Shown piece by piece: positions 32,761-43,989 of a DNA stretch of 64,000 bases. Source of the DNA: Ligula intestinalis (taxonomy: Eukaryota; Platyhelminthes; Cestoda; Diphyllobothriidea; Diphyllobothriidae). The notes below the pieces were generated by a model. That model was not told where the DNA came from. It did no database searches and saw nothing but the letters and a program-made list of their open reading frames with translations. The position numbers were made by a program, and so were the translations under genes. Every line of letters starts with the position of its first letter. Within the stretch, counting starts at the first letter, position 1. The stretch spans positions 1,700,476 through 1,764,475 of the forward strand of contig JAYGXS010000010.1 in assembly GCA_036362985.1 (NCBI GenBank), in the 5' to 3' direction.

Positions 32761-33180
32761 GGTGGTATGTAAGCCAGAGGCGTGTGTGTACCACGACCGA
32801 ATGACCGCCTAAATTTCCCTTTCTTGAAAAAAATAAGCTTCTCATATTCTGGGAGCTTGTACATGACACTATACAATTCCAAACTCACAAACTCCTGAAA
32901 CAAGGTCTCCAGCCGTAGACTAGCAGCGATTTGGGTGGCTCCAATACACCCATTGAGATAAAAAAAGGGCGTCCTTGCGTTCTTCACGTATTTCGTCGTC
33001 AAACTCAAGGAGCATGCTCTGTAAACTGATTGTACCCCAAAAACCACAATTTTCGTTATCTTGCCCAGGCTGGTATCTATAGGTGGTAAGGCAAATTTAT
33101 CTGACTGTCCTAGAAAGCGATGCAGGACAACATCAACAAATGGGTCCACGTTAGAGTTCTTGATAACAGTAGCCTTTTCC
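32754..33180 (-). CDS. Candidate exon or retroelement ORF, unrecognised
   Basis: A minus-strand frame of 131 codons runs from 33149 to 32754 and stays open upstream to about 33176. There, TGTATTTTAG on the minus strand looks like a splice acceptor. Two short segments look protein-like (NSNVDPFVDVVLHRFLGQ in this frame, LLEFDDEIREERKDALFLSQ in another frame near 32990), which could mean a frameshift in a once-longer gene. No known family was recognised. It overlaps the edge of an R36 copy at its 3' end. It could be a host exon, a PLE segment or chance. Confidence 0.3.
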
Positions 33181-33494
33181 TAAAATACATGGTAATATCA
33201 TTAAGATGATGCGCGAAGTTTAATGTCAACATAACATCAGTGTATATTGAATATTTGCTCTTCATTTAAGTTTTTTTAGAACTTTAGCTAGATAAATACT
33301 AAAAAAGGGCACAAAAGGACCGCGAATTTTTCGCAATTGGGTTAATTGAATAAAGTCAATTTGCCAAACTTCCGTAACAATAAAGTAAGCCCACTTGTAA
33401 TTTTGGTGAATTCTAGCCAATGTCTAAGGAAATCCTGCATGTGCATTCAGCTTGCTGTCCTGTAATGGCTAATTCCATACGAGCAGTAGGTTAG

Positions 33495-33580
33495 ACCGGC
33501 GAGCCTCGTAGCTTAAATGGTAGAGCGTTGGCTGCACCAAAGCCTTGTCTGATGCGTGGGTTCTACTACTACCGTGGCGG
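33495..33580 (+). repeat. tRNA-like sequence (probable SINE head), copy 2
   Basis: TAGCTTAAATGGTAGAGCG at 33510-33528 matches 15231-15248. GGCT/AGCC can pair around a seven-base loop as an anticodon arm, and GGGTTCTACT is a weak B box. No acceptor stem pairs. GAGCAGTAGGTTAGACCGG just upstream matches 16218-16232 near another repeat edge. Confidence 0.35.
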
Positions 33581-33599
33581 CGATTATTTTAAAAATTAG

Positions 33600-35150
33600 G
33601 TAAAGTAAACTAATGAAGGAAGTTATATCGAGATTCAAGATTGTGTTAATATACTCTCGTGAGTTTACAGACAAACATGTGCTCGCAAATTGTGTGTGAT
33701 GTGATTTCGAATTGAGCGAGACCCTATGAAACGCGGCATTTACTTCACACGAATACTAAGAACACTCGCTACCCGCGGAGGCAGATCTTTTTCAAAAGAA
33801 GCTCGTAAACACTCCATAGTTATTAGGCCAATAACAATCTTTCTTCCTAATTAAACGACAAACGTGAGTCCGTGTGCCCTTAAGACTACGACGACGTAAG
33901 CCTAATAGCTGTTCATAAAGTCACATGCTGAACTTACATGAATTATAAACTACTGAACACTAATTTATACAATGAGTTGCAGAGACTAGCTTAAACATAA
34001 CTAAATGAGCATATTCAAACTCGGTTTAAAACTTAAAAGTTTAATTCGTGCTTTTTCTTGTACCTTCAGTACCAAAATGCGTAAATTTAAATAACCAAGA
34101 CTTAATTTGGAAACAATTGGCTCTCATTACATTGCACTTTATATACAAAAGGTTACAAAGTATAATATAAGTTGTTTTTAATTGAGCTCTGATATATTTG
34201 CGCAAATTTATAGATGTAGGAAGGCGTCTTGCATCAAAAATGAAAACATATTATTTTAAATATCTCTCAAACTTATTATTACAAAAGGGAGGACTGAACG
34301 AGTTAAAAACGTCAAAAACGGTAACGAATAATCAATATGCAAGATATATGGACTCTTAGCAAATCATTCAAACCAAATGCAAGGTATGCATTGAAAAAAA
34401 TATGGTTACATATGTCCATGCTCGAGGTTTACTAAGCCATATGGGCACGCTGCTTTAATAAGGCTTTGTACTCAACACATACATTCGAAGATACTGACTC
34501 TTGCGAGCATGAGTAAAAATCGGAAGGCGTAAAAAACATTGCCGGCAATACGTTGTCACTTTTTAAAATTTTATTTACCTTTTGCGCGTGAGGTATGTCT
34601 GAGAAATGAAAAAAATGCACCGTAATTAAAAATAATACTTGAGATAGAAAAATGGTTTCAAAAGGAGTACAAACAGGGTACAAAACGGAGCAGCAACCAG
34701 CCTGGAAAACATTTCTTTGAAAAAAATTATTCCATCACTTTTAATGCTTTACATTCCTCCGGAAGACAAACAATATGCCTTTCATGTCAGAGGAGTGTAT
34801 GGTTGCATTCGACAAGTGGCTTCTGCCTATAACTGAATATCTACTTTTTGACCAACACATATTTTTCCTGACCGTCATTCCTGGACTGTCTTGACCTAGT
34901 GTTCACTGTGTTGCCTGGCATTAATTTCACTGTGCCCTAATTACCTGCACTAAGTACGAGTGACCATAGGGGTCACACCTGTGTTCATTTGACTTCATTT
35001 GATTCGTCCCGCCCAACATCAAGATCTCTGACCAAGCATGTGACGTAGCAATTTCGAGCAGATGAATCATGTTCATTGACTAGGCCTCCATTTGGCACAA
35101 AATCATGAAAAAAAATAATTAGAAAAGAGGCGATGTAGTCCTCCAAACAG
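33600..35150. other. AT-rich region, nothing recognised
   Basis: No domain, repeat copy or RNA gene was recognised. The minus-strand frame 34432-34683 shows no family motif. Confidence 0.5.
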
Positions 35151-35159
35151 AATCACATC

Positions 35160-35917
35160 CCTTTTGCTGCCCGACACGACATTCGCCTTACAAACGGTTG
35201 CGGTTGATTGCGCAACCTCTTATGTGAAGAATTTTTTAGAGGCGGCAGCAGGAATCCTGAAACCATCAGACAGCAGATCATGAGGTCCAAAGAACCGCTA
35301 CCATTAACAGTACAATCAGCTGTTGTCTGCAGCATACCATGTCAAGACTGCACTGCAAGGCATGTCGGTGATACGGGCCGCCACGTACGCAAAAGGTTGC
35401 CTGAGTATCAGCTCGAAATCAACCGCAAGGCCAAGTTGTATTTGGTCTATGACCACGCACAGCAGAAAAACCACCCATTCACTTTTAAAAAAGCAAGAAT
35501 GCTAGACCGAAACAACGAAGAAAGTGGCCAGATTGCTGCTAAAAAATTTTGTTCTTGACTGGCACACTAAACAGAGCCATGGACCTTCATCCCGCCTACC
35601 AAGCGCTCTGCAGAAGGCTAACATTGGCTCAGAACGGAGCTATACGCTGGGCGGAGAGAAATAAGCAGGGCCCACAGCCGGCAGCCACCAGCAAAGAACG
35701 TGAACTACTCACGAGACACAAAATCAATTTGACATAGCTCATGAAGACGCCCGTGAGGGCATGAGCAATTCAAGCTGCCACAGAAATCGATCAGTACAAT
35801 CGATTGATACATGGACATTATGTAAATATCTCGGTCGGACACACTCATCTGACGCAAACATGAGTACAGACACCACGTTCTGATGATAGAAGCGAGCACG
35901 CTGTTGAAACCTCAGCC
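35160..35917 (+). pseudogene. Penelope-like element, linker plus GIY-YIG (family P3)
   Basis: The plus frame 35208-35558 reads ETIRQQIMRSKEPLPLTVQS, AVVCSIPCQDCTARHVGDTG and RKRLPEYQLEINRKAK, the linker and GIY-YIG core of a PLE. GIY is degraded to VVC and YVG to HVG. A second block, NRAMDLHPAYQALCRRL, follows at 35567 in another frame. The 3' end carries a hammerhead-like motif at 35877-35917. RT is absent. Confidence 0.85.
35877..35917 (+). ncRNA. Hammerhead-ribozyme-like motif, PLE P3 end
   Basis: CTGATGA at 35880-35886, an extra T, then stem A-G-A-AGCG / CGCT-(g)-TT with loop AGCA and one bulged G, then GAAAC-CTC-A. The bulge is in the same place as in the P1 and P4 motifs. The four-base step here is ACCT, not self-complementary, so this copy is probably inactive. 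Confidence 0.5.
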
Positions 35918-35924
35918 AAAATAC

Positions 35925-36300
35925 AGTAGACGCCATTGATCATGCAATATTTTGACATATGCGAAAGATTAATACTCTTTCGCTAATTGAAATTGACTCC
36001 AGTTGTGATACTGATTATCATGTTGTCTATTCAAAAGTCATTTTCGTCAGCATAAGATCCCGGCTTTTTAACGAGCTTCGTTTCGACTCCAAGCAAAACG
36101 TATCGATTGTAAAAACGGACTACTCAAGGAGTATGCCTTTTAATCAGTTATTTTGACTGCCTTTATAAATTCAAATATATTTTATGAAAAACATGGACGA
36201 AAAAATATTTCTTGTTCATGTTTGATAGAAAATGACGCCTACTTTAAAATTTATACCTGTGTCAGGGTAGCTTTTGGTGTAACAATGTTGCCCAATTGCC
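35925..36300 (-). repeat. Repeat R36, inverted arm
   Basis: The reverse complement matches 36520-36910: GCGAAAGATTAATACTCTTT near 35962 mirrors 36862-36880, and GACTGCCTTTATAAATTCAA near 36150 mirrors 36665-36690. It directly follows the PLE P3 end. Confidence 0.8.
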
Positions 36301-36479
36301 GAATAATTTTCTAACCTAGCGACTACTATACTCGAATTCAAGGTTTAGAAACTGCGCACTGTGTACATCTTATTTAAGGAAAAGGACGTTTTCACCTACA
36401 ATCTGAAGAAAAGGTCACAAAGTTGTCATGAAACATTGAGATACGTATGGAAAATATTTAATGCAGCTTAGTTAGCATT

Positions 36480-37045
36480 AATAAACTACACGATACAATA
36501 TTTTATGAATTAACGCCTCTAAAATTGTAGAAAAGCTCATTATTAGCAATTTTTTAAAACCCGAAAGCTACCCTTCCTTCAGGTATAAAATTTAAAGAAC
36601 GCGTAATTTTCTATCACGCAAGTACAAAAACTAATTTTCTTGTGCATGTTTTCCATAAAATATATTTAACTTTATAAAGGCAGTCAAAATAAGTGATAAA
36701 AAAGGCAAACCCCTAAGTAGTCCGTTTTTACAATAGACACTTTTTGTTAGGAGACGGAACGAAGCCCATTAAAAAGCCGACATTTAATCATGACTGAAAT
36801 GACTTCAGAATACACTACACGATAATCAGTATCACAAATAGAGTCAATTTCGATTAGCGAAAGAGTATTAGTCTTTCGCATATGTCGAAATATTGCATGA
36901 GCAACGGCGTCTACTGTACATATCAGGCCCAGAAAACGTCCCTTCTTCTTTCTCTTCTGGGGATGATGAATGGAGTCAATGCCAATGAGCGAAAGAGTAT
37001 CAATCTTTCGCATATGTCAAATTTATTGCGTGAGCTTTGGCGTCC
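36480..37045 (+). repeat. Repeat R36, forward arm plus third partial copy
   Basis: 36520-36910 is the partner of 35925-36300. A shorter third copy of the outer end (GCGAAAGAGTATCAATCTTT) follows at 36960-37045. Together with 35925-36300, this makes a palindrome-like structure with about 220 bases between arms. Confidence 0.75.
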
Positions 37046-38255
37046 ACTGTATATGATCGAGTGTGAAGAGATGCACACTACATATATACACCATTACTTG
37101 CGTAAAACAAGCAAAATAATGTAGTTTAATGTTTGTATTCAAAAAATCTAAAAACACATATGGCTCTGTTGTGGATGGACTGTATTACCTAAAATTTTAA
37201 AAGGCCCGTTCCCTCTAGTTAACCAGGGCATGACTATTTCCGAATAAAAACATTTTTAAGCAAGTAGAAATAAGATCTGCTTTCGTATTGTCGTGAACAT
37301 TTTCCCCGTTAAACTTATCGGTAAACAAATGGATCAGACTGAAAGGAGCAAACATATATGCCCTATTATTGCAAAAGCTTGATTATAAAACTGTAATACA
37401 GAACGTACTTGCAGAGCATTGCACACTGCCATCTAAAAACATGAGGGCATTTATTGGCAAATGGTTGCACTTTTTAAAAGATTAGTAAGGAATCAAATGC
37501 ACTTCTAATCTCTTTTGGTCATTGTTTGTCTGTTTATATCAAAATACAAGCTTGCAGTACATCTAACGTTATGCATAAAAGTGACCAATTTTTTTTATTA
37601 TTCCCCCTTAGCTACCATCGGTTTTGAATTCAAGATCCTTATTGTTTGCCATTTTGTTTAGTAAAATCTTTCTTCCTTTAAATCAGCACTGCTGAGTACT
37701 GCTTGCAGTTTAGAGCATTCGCGTATGTCGCATGTTATACGAGTTCTCCACCGACATTTTGAATAGTATTTTGACATATATTAAGCAAACAAGAACATTC
37801 AAATATGCGATTGTCAACTTACAAGCGCTTGCAAGCATCAGAACCAAAGAAAGGAGAAGAAGAAATTGCAGTGGTCCGTGCATCGTGATTGCAAGGAAAA
37901 AATGTCTCATTTTTATAAAAAAAGCCTATATATAAGTTACTAGTTTGAAGCTGAACATGTCGTTCTAGGTCTGTTTTTTTGCACAAAGGCTTAAACAAAT
38001 TCGACCAATAAACATACTGCAAAGTGCCAGCTGGCCGTAACAGAAAGCAATGAAAAAATATGTAGCGACAAGTTCAAACACGATCACGCCAACTAGAGGT
38101 CGTTTCGTGCCCTTCTGAGGGCAAACTTTTCAAAATTGTGGGCGCAATGTTTTTTCCATAATTATCGCCCACTAAGTTGCACCTAATTTTTTCACTGTTT
38201 TTGACGATCAAATCCCACGATTTTTAATATTATTTAATAAGGAACATCCATGCTA
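37046..38255. other. AT-rich region, nothing recognised
   Basis: No domain, repeat copy or RNA gene was recognised. Short frames near 37710-38022 overlap each other on both strands and have no motif. Confidence 0.5.
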
Positions 38256-38334
38256 TTGACCCATTAACCATGATAATGCACAAAGTTTTTCTGAAATTCC
38301 TTGGCACGTAAGCATGTCTTCCTTTTAAAATGTT

Positions 38335-38480
38335 GTATTCTTAAAGATACATCTACCAATACATCGACATTTACTGCTACCAAGAGTATAGATTCGACTC
38401 CGGTGTGTAATGGAGCGTAGAGAATTGCGAGTCCTCCAAGCAACTTGCCTATGTTTGTAAATGTTTGATTATTTCGCAAG
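38335..38480 (-). repeat. Short repeat shared with 52765-52845 and 48215-48265
   Basis: On the minus strand the sequence reads RNNQTFTNIGKLLGGLAILY, matching RNNQYFTNCVKFLAALAILY on the plus strand near 52765. A neighbouring block ACATCTACCAATACATCGAC near 38349 resembles 48220-48240. Similarity is at DNA as well as peptide level, so it is probably a repeat. Confidence 0.4.
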
Positions 38481-38649
38481 CGTATAAACAGATGAGCCCG
38501 ACAACATACGAAGAAATGATTTATTCCTGTCCCCGGTCGGTTAACGCTTGTCTTTCATTGTGTATAACCTTGATCGGATTAAGCAACATAGCACGCCAGT
38601 GGCGCATCCGTGAGAGCGTTGGACTTTTTACTCACGAGGTCGCGGATTC

Positions 38650-39250
38650 TTTACTCGGGTGTTCGGCATTTGGCATTTGCCTTGGCCGCAACTGTCGAAG
38701 ACACTGGCAGACTTCTCAAGAAGCGAATTGCCGAACACACAGCAGCAGCGCGGCGAAGGAACGACAATTCTCTAGTTGTGGCTCATTCGACGAGACCCGG
38801 TTACACGTTCAAATTTGATGAGGCCGAAATCCTCGCAAGAGGTGACAATCGGGTGAGGCGAGAACTAACTGAATCATGGTTCACGACCCTCAATCTATAA
38901 CCGATTACGACGATTTGCCCAATCCATATTCAATGCTGAGACTCAATTTGGCCAGAGCAAGTTGTCACTTGGGGAACGCGCAGGCCACCGCCTCATTGTA
39001 CGCCAACACCGGAGAGCCAGAAGGCCGAGCAATCCTCACGGGATGAAATTTCAACATGTCAGAGCCCGTATGCCGTCGAACTTATTATTCACGCGCAAAA
39101 AGGCAATTAACGTTAATTGTCGCTGTATGTTTACAGTAATGACTGTATCTTATAAATACTGCAAACTGCTGTGCATGCTTAACCTTTCTGCTACTCATGT
39201 CTCTGATGACGAATGCGCGACGGATCTCGAAACGTCAGGCGAATAAACAT
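38650..39250 (+). pseudogene. Penelope-like element, GIY-YIG C-terminal part and 3' end (family P4)
   Basis: The plus frame 38610-38900 reads VEDTGRLLKKRIAEHTAAAR, TRPGYTFKFDEAEILARGDN and ELTESWFTTLNL. It starts in the YVGxTGR region of the nuclease. The tail (CAATTAACGTTAATTGTCGC near 39104) and the hammerhead-like motif at 39199-39240 are shared with 46205, 57660 and 59268. RT and the GIY half are missing. Confidence 0.85.
39199..39240 (+). ncRNA. Hammerhead-ribozyme-like motif, PLE P4 end
   Basis: GTCT (pairs with AGGC at 39237-39240 as stem I), CTGATGA, an extra C, stem II GAATGCG / CGGAT-(C)-TC with loop CGA, then GAA-ACGT-C. The 59712 copy has perfect pairing (GAATCCG-type against CGGAT); here one pair (G opposite G) is lost. 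The step ACGT is self-complementary. GCGAATAAA follows. Confidence 0.65.
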
Positions 39251-39309
39251 ATTGTCCCAGCGATCGAGCCTTCTTCTTCTTCTCAATGGCTTCCTAGAAC
39301 ACGCATGTT

Positions 39310-39620
39310 CGCTTGTGTTGGCAATAAACCCGGTATTCCGGCGTGCTTTCGGAACAATCAAAAGGCTGTGCTCTGATAATGTTTAGGTAATATGAACACA
39401 TGGGGCGTATTTTCGAACTATGAGGGAGTGAAACCTTCCAGCTCGGTGCTCAAGCACGCCGATAGGTGTTTAGGACTGCATCACAGTGTCATACCAGAGA
39501 AGGCAATTTTGTGGCTTTGTGGTTTTAGTACAATTCTTATGGCTAGGCCAAAACTGCGTGGTAGCCAGGTGCCGGTTACATTAGTGACTGTAAGTCACTC
39601 TAGGCACCCGATAAGGGGCA
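39310..39620 (-). pseudogene. LINE RT thumb fragment, decayed
   Basis: ATTCCGGCGTGCTTTCGG near 39335 and GCTAGGCCAAAACTGCGTG near 39541 match 45215-45450. Both match, in the same orientation, the minus-strand LINE at 5760-5830 (NARRTTGFILRN region). Reading frames are lost. It is a short internal piece. Confidence 0.5.
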
Positions 39621-40235
39621 AGAGTATTGTCTGTCCACTGCAACGCATTGATGACAGTCGTATCTGCCTCACGGACGTGCATTCTCACCGAATGTCTTAC
39701 AAATCAGCCCGAATGAAAGCTTGGGACGCGTGTAAGCTCACTTATTTTTTTAATTTTTTGATTATAGCCTAGTTCTCCTAACAGCAGCAGTAGAATGGCT
39801 TTATTAGCCACACATAATTCCGATCTACCTTACCTTAATCTGTAATTGGCTGTAACTTCAGAACCCAGTTTATACACTAATGTACCACTTAATTCATGCA
39901 GCCGAGTCTCTTTCCGGTACTTGTAGCCCACCCACTTTAAAAGATGATGGTTTGACCCCCCGACAAATGGTAGCGTCAGAGCTAGCATAAGTTCTGCTAC
40001 ACTTATTACTGACATGTGGAGATATGAGCCCAGTCCTGGTTTACTTTAGTCTGGCCAGACATCTACTACAGGTAAGTGAGGAAAGATAGCACAGTAGCAC
40101 CCGCGGAAAGTCCACTGTCACTTTAAGACTAAGTAAGTGGTGTATTGGCTTGCATTTGATGCAGCAGTCCACGCCGGACTCCGTTTTGTCTTCGAGACTC
40201 CGAGAGAAGGTGAAGAGTGCGCAGCCGCTACCTAC
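39621..40235. other. No recognisable feature
   Basis: No domain, repeat copy or RNA gene was recognised. Confidence 0.4.
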
Positions 40236-40239
40236 GTCC

Positions 40240-40266
40240 TCTGAGACTGAGACTGAGACTGAGACT
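40240..40266 (+). repeat. Short tandem repeat (GAGACT)n
   Basis: About four perfect six-base units. It is short and has no obvious function. Confidence 0.9.
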
Positions 40267-40426
40267 GTCACCTTCTGTACCAACCTGCAGGTGCACTTGG
40301 TGGATCTCATCAAAACTGATGGTCACACACACCATATTAGGTATGTTTTTCACTCACAAACACAGACTCAAAAACGAAATCGGGTCGCGTGTGGATTTAG
40401 ATTCTAAATATTTGTTTCTTCTGGAC

Positions 40427-41545
40427 CGATGACAGCTTAACATCTGACAGTGCCCATGCTTCTGAAACCCGTCTGCCGCCTGAAATACTGCGCCAATTGT
40501 AAGAAAACTGTACCAAAAATGTTCAATTCCTATTTAATGAACAATTTTACAGACAATTCGATGAAGTCGCAATGGGCAGTCCGCTAGGGCCCACATTCGC
40601 AGATAGGTTTATGGGTTATTTTGAGGAAAAGGCGTTGCCAAGACTAAATAAGACACAATTGTATCGACGATATGTGGACGATATATCCACGATTGTGGAT
40701 TCTAAGGAAGACGCCGACGACCTCCTCAATTTTATGAGTTCCCTACACCTAAAAATGACATTAACAATGGAAACAAAGCTGTATAACAAGCTATCCTTCC
40801 TAGACGTCCTCATGTTAAGAGAGGAAGATAGATGGGAAGGGCAGTATCTACATTTTATGACTTTTGCGTCAATTCAGTGGAAGCGAACTCTGGTGCATAC
40901 CCTCTTTTAAAAAGCAAAGAAAACTTGCTCAAGTGAGACCCTGCCCGCACAGCTTTTCCACATTAAAACGGCCCTACTTTACTGTGGCTATCTAGGGCCA
41001 AAATTGATGGAATATTCAGATAAAAAAAACCTGTCATTATATCCTTACCCTTTAAGGGTGATCATATTTCAAATAAAATCAAGCGATGGTTGCGCTGTAC
41101 TACAGACATGACCTACAACGCTGCAAAACTCATCTTCTTAAGCCCTACTTAAAGAATTCCAGTAAAACGGGCAAAAGGATCCCTTGCCATTGCACGCCAC
41201 CTCAAATTGTGTATACGAACTCACATGCACTTGTGGATGCAAGTACATTGGGTGCATGCAAAGACAACTGGTGGCCAGGGCCACTAAAACTTGCCCAGCT
41301 GGCTATTGAGGCAAAAAGGCAGAGTACTACGGCCCTCTATTACTAAACATCGGCTAGACAGCGGTAATTTTGTCGACGGCGAAACAGCATTTCGAGTAGT
41401 TTTTCGGGCCCGAAAAATTCGAAGCTTGCGTTACTTGGAAGCCTATCCTATTTCTTCACCCCACCACAAAACTCTATAACCACCGATTTTGCAGGACATA
41501 CTGCTGGGTCTAGGGGTATATGAGTGGGGCTACATAAGCTACTTT
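40427..41545 (+). pseudogene. Penelope-like element with RT palm and GIY-YIG (family P5)
   Basis: The plus strand reads LPPEILRQL, a stop, FLFNEQFYRQFDEVAMGSPL and FADRFMGYFEEKALPRL. Next come the catalytic box YRRYVDDIST near 40660 and NKLSFLDVLM near 40790. These are PLE RT motifs B, C (YVDD intact) and D. The RT frame 40572-40910 ends at a stop. The GIY-YIG part follows in other frames near 41205 (YELTCTCGCKYIGC). The fingers and motif A are missing. The end near 41545 (GTGGGGCTACATAAGCTA) recurs at 43880-43985. It is the only PLE in the window with a recognisable RT palm. Confidence 0.9.
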
Positions 41546-41548
41546 GGC

Positions 41549-42030
41549 CCCGTCGCCTTCCTCGAGTATGCAGCCAGCGATCTGAGACCGATCCGAGAGA
41601 ATAAAGCAAGACCAATTTGTCCTAAGGACAAGACTCTCCAAGCCCCATGTTTCGCTCTTTAAGTTGTATTGTGAATTGACTGAAAGGAACAAAGATCGAC
41701 AAGCATGAAAAACATTTGACCGTTTTGTGTGAATTTAAACTCTCTTGTTGTTTCTACGAATTTACTTCTTCTGATACCACCAGCACTAAAATGGTCTAGG
41801 TTTGGGAGTAAGGTTTTTCATCGAACTACATGCTGATTTAATTTGAAAAAACCAAACTGCGTTGTCTCACAGTCATTCAAATAGTTGAGGTAGTTAGGTT
41901 AGCATTTGCGCAAGGTTGAAAATTCAGTGAGGTCAGGCTTATCAAATAAGAGCCAATTAATCACTTGAACTGGTAGCCTTTCAATGCAGTGTGAACCATT
42001 TGAAAATAGAATTAGTAATAGTATTGCCGC
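41549..42030 (+). repeat. Repeat R42 copy
   Basis: Matches 42570-43000 in order: GACAAGACTCTCCAAGCCCC, AAACATTTGACC, then GTGAACCATTTGAAAATAGA. Non-coding. It directly follows the PLE P5 end. Confidence 0.7.
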
Positions 42031-42048
42031 AAGAGGCTAATTTTAAGT

Positions 42049-42096
42049 TTGACGTTTCGGGTGGTTGTATCGTCTAGCCATTCTCAGGGAATGGAC
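42049..42096 (-). ncRNA. Hammerhead-like motif, degenerate
   Basis: The minus strand reads CTGAGAATGGCTAGACGAT, then a degraded stem, then CCC-GAA-ACGT-CA. It is homologous in sequence to 43155-43198 on the plus strand. Core mutated (CTGAGAA). The four-base step ACGT is kept. Confidence 0.35.
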
Positions 42097-42469
42097 ACTC
42101 TGACTATTGTTTGTCATCTTTACACCATCGTGTGTGTTTGTCCGGTTGGCCCCGTCTTGTTTCAGGCACATGTGCGTTTGCCGCGGAGGTAGTTAGCGGA
42201 GCCGATAATTCCCTGCCCTGAATATCCCCTGATAAGCAGGTTCTTAAAATAAGAAAGGGGAACGATAAATATATGTGGCCCATATCCACACTTACTTGAC
42301 CTGCCTTGATTTTTGATAATCACCTCGGCCGTGACGTGTTCCATCGCTGCAGTAGCAATTAATAAGCATTTTGCAGTTCTCATAACTGCATCCACATTTC
42401 TTTAATCGAAAATGACAATCTTAAAGGGGCATTAGGGTCGTTTGGCGACCGTGTTGGAAAATTTATTGG
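42097..42469. other. No recognisable feature
   Basis: Nothing recognised between the hammerhead-like motif and the next R42 copy. Confidence 0.4.
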
Positions 42470-43015
42470 GTCAAACTAACACGCGCGGCACTGTGGTCTT
42501 TTGCCGACCACCGAGTGCCATAACAGTAAATCCTGAACCAACAAGCAGAGGAAAAACAACCCCGAGGTACCATACAGACAAGACTCTCCACGCCCCATGT
42601 TTCTCTCTTTTAGCTGCATTGTGGCCCGACTGAAAGGCACAAATGTCGACAAGCAGGGAAAACATTTGACCTTTGTGAGTGAATTTAAGCTCTTTTGTGG
42701 TTTCTGTCTGGTTCTATTATCTGGGAACACCAGCACAAGAATGGTTCATGTTTCAGGATAATGTTCTTCATCGTACTATACGCTGTTAATATTTGAGCAA
42801 CCCAAGCTTATTCAACTCACACTCATCCAAGTTGTTGAGGTGGTAAGTTGCATATTTACGCAATGTTGAATATTCAGTAAGTTTAGGCGTATCAAAGTCG
42901 AGACAAGTTATCACTTGAGCTGAGACCCTCTCAATACAGTGCGAACCATTTGAAATTTGAATTAGTAATAGTTTCCAAAAATGTGATGCCCATGCAGTAA
43001 ATGAGGAGTAGACAC
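42470..43015 (+). repeat. Repeat R42 copy, longest 5' part
   Basis: Aligns with 41549-42030 (plus strand), with 20045-20500 (minus strand) and, for its 3' part, with 54196-54390. Frames on either strand (for example 42476-42736) are not conserved between copies, so it is probably non-coding. Confidence 0.7.
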
Positions 43016-43149
43016 AGCAGTTACTGGGAGACACTTATTTTAAGAGAAGATCGAAGGCGACACTCACAAAGTGATTCAGTCGTGATTGGTAGAACACACA
43101 CAGGGATAATAGAGCGGCATAAGGACGAGAACCATGAGCCAGAGCGTCC

Positions 43150-43205
43150 ATTCTCTGATGATGGGTAGACGAGACAAGTATCCGAAACGGCAGACTGCTG
43201 GCAAA
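43150..43205 (+). ncRNA. Hammerhead-like motif outside a recognised PLE
   Basis: CTGATGA at 43155-43161, an extra T, stem GGGTA/TATCC around an 11-base loop, then GAAAC-GGC-A. The same sequence type, inverted, is at 42049-42096. The four-base step ACGG is not self-complementary. Its element is unknown; it may belong with PLE P5 or R42. Confidence 0.45.
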
Positions 43206-43489
43206 CTCTCCTCTTCCTTCTAGAATCCGTTCGTTTGTCAGTTTCGGCATCCGCGTATACGAGTTCGTAACATCCGGCTGGAATAACGTTGGTTAACTTA
43301 CCAAAAAACAGTGACAATGGGGTAAATGGAATAGATTGAAATGTTATGAAACATTCAGAGAGGAAAGCAATTACAGGCTCCGGCCATAAGACTGCCCGAA
43401 ATTTCTTATTGTTTACCTACTGGCAACAGTAGCCTATGCAGCTCCACTCAGTAATCCCAACAACCTGCATTTTTCCTATGAAAACGGTG

Positions 43490-43810
43490 TTTATTGGGTT
43501 TAATGGGCGGGAAATTAGGACACGCAGTGGAATATGTTTAAATAAATGCTAAATGCTTTTTTAATTTAGTGTATTTATAAGTGTTGTTGGTTTATATATG
43601 CAGAATTTCCTAATTTGTATTATCATTCAAGTTATTGCGGAAAACCCCGATTGTCAAACTGGAGGTTTCTTGAATTTCCCGAAACATTGAAATGGATGTT
43701 AGGAGGTCGTATACTTTAACTTACCTGTGGTCAAACTTACCGTCTTGGAGTTACATTAGCATAGTCCGAGGTGCGAAGCGCCGCGCACACCTTCGATTTG
43801 CATGCGGAAC
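43490..43810 (+). repeat. Repeat R42, 3' part
   Basis: Matches 47310-47610: GTTTATATATGCAGAATTT, AATGGATGTTAGGAGGTCGT and CGAGGTGCGAAGCGCCGCGC against CGGAGCCGAGCGACGCGC. Non-coding. Confidence 0.6.
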
Positions 43811-43879
43811 AACCTGCACCCATCAGCCGCGGGAAGCAACTTCGACTACATTTTTTCACTTTAGACTTACTTCTAAAAA

Positions 43880-43985
43880 TGTCCTTCTCTGCCTATCCTA
43901 TTTCCTCACCCCACAAAACTCTATAACCACCGTCTTTGCAGGAAAAACTGCTGAAACTAGGGGCATATGAGTGGGGCTACATAAG
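43880..43985 (+). repeat. PLE P5 3' end, isolated copy
   Basis: CCTATCCTATTTCCTCACCC near 43894 and GAGTGGGGCTACATAAGCTA near 43970 match 41445-41545. No coding part is attached. Confidence 0.75.
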
Positions 43986-43989
43986 CTAA

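Noticed and set aside
40240..40266. Possible CRISPR-like or regulatory repeat
   Set aside because: It is a plain six-base microsatellite of about four units. No array of spaced repeats exists anywhere in the window.
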